A model generated the notes under the pieces. That model was given only the letters and a program-made list of their open reading frames with translations. It did no database searches and had not been told where the DNA came from. Made by a program: the position numbers and the translations under genes. A stretch of DNA of 23,267 bases, taken from the NCBI GenBank assembly GCA_964464375.1, contig CAYXFU010000050.1:1-23267 (forward strand), written 5' to 3'. Positions 23,217-23,267 of this stretch are shown here, piece after piece (position 1 is the stretch's first letter; each line of letters starts with the position of its first letter). The stretch comes from CAIOZA01 sp964464375 (GTDB lineage: Bacteria; Bacteroidota; Ignavibacteria; Kapaibacteriales; UBA2268).

Positions 23217-23267
23217 CACCACCCCTGACCCCGCCTCGAGGCAGGGAAATACAGAATTGTCCTCACC
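23217..23267. repeat. Composite dispersed repeat (families D and E), cut by window end
   Basis: The family D unit (CACCCCTGACCCCGCC, then TCGAGGCAGGG) is followed within a few bases by ACAGAATTGTCCTCACC (family E, 23251-23267), as at 15983-16064. The sequence stops at the window edge, so the repeat may continue. Confidence 0.65.

Overview
The window looks like chromosome from a bacterium of the Bacteroidota/Chlorobiota/Ignavibacteriota (FCB) group. Two things in the sequence support this. One secreted protein ends in a type IX secretion (T9SS) C-terminal sorting domain. Promoter-like sites also follow the Bacteroidota pattern (TTG about 19 nt upstream of TAnnTTTG) rather than the E. coli pattern. 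The DNA is AT-rich, ribosome-binding sites are mostly weak, and the gene style would fit an Ignavibacteria- or Kapabacteria-like lineage; that finer placement is a guess.

Layout. (1) 1-562, minus strand: a terminator, tRNA-Leu(CAA), tRNA-Val(UAC) with a consensus promoter, and a NifU C-terminal-domain protein. (2) 650-2478, plus strand: tatC and a short-chain polyprenyl diphosphate synthase. (3) 2479-3004: intergenic DNA packed with palindromic REP-like repeats. (4) 3005-6432: an unusual tandem-repeat promoter, two secreted proteins (the second a T9SS cargo with Fn3-like and LamG-like domains), then a terminator. (5) 6780-15889: the same tandem-repeat promoter again, followed by eight plus-strand genes. 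These are three related small secreted Cys-rich proteins, an 11-repeat TPR protein, a PapD-like periplasmic chaperone, an usher-like outer-membrane protein fused to an OmpA peptidoglycan-binding domain, a thioredoxin-fold lipoprotein and an outer-membrane beta-barrel protein. (6) 15890-16602: intergenic DNA with repeats and a doubtful small ORF. (7) 16543-22974, minus strand: a self-contained multidrug efflux operon (TetR regulator, TolC-like channel, membrane fusion protein, RND pump) with a strong terminator. (8) 22975-23267: more REP-like repeats.

The most interesting region is 6780-15889. I read it as a divergent chaperone-usher-type surface-fibre or secretion system: three candidate subunits, a chaperone, an usher anchored to peptidoglycan, and accessory TPR, redox and barrel proteins. 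It shares a promoter architecture with the T9SS-cargo pair upstream: a 29-bp identical block, a 27-bp-phased direct repeat, and the same 36-nt distance to the -7 box. That implies one regulator controls two sets of cell-surface proteins. The homology calls rest on reading protein motifs by eye, with no database search.
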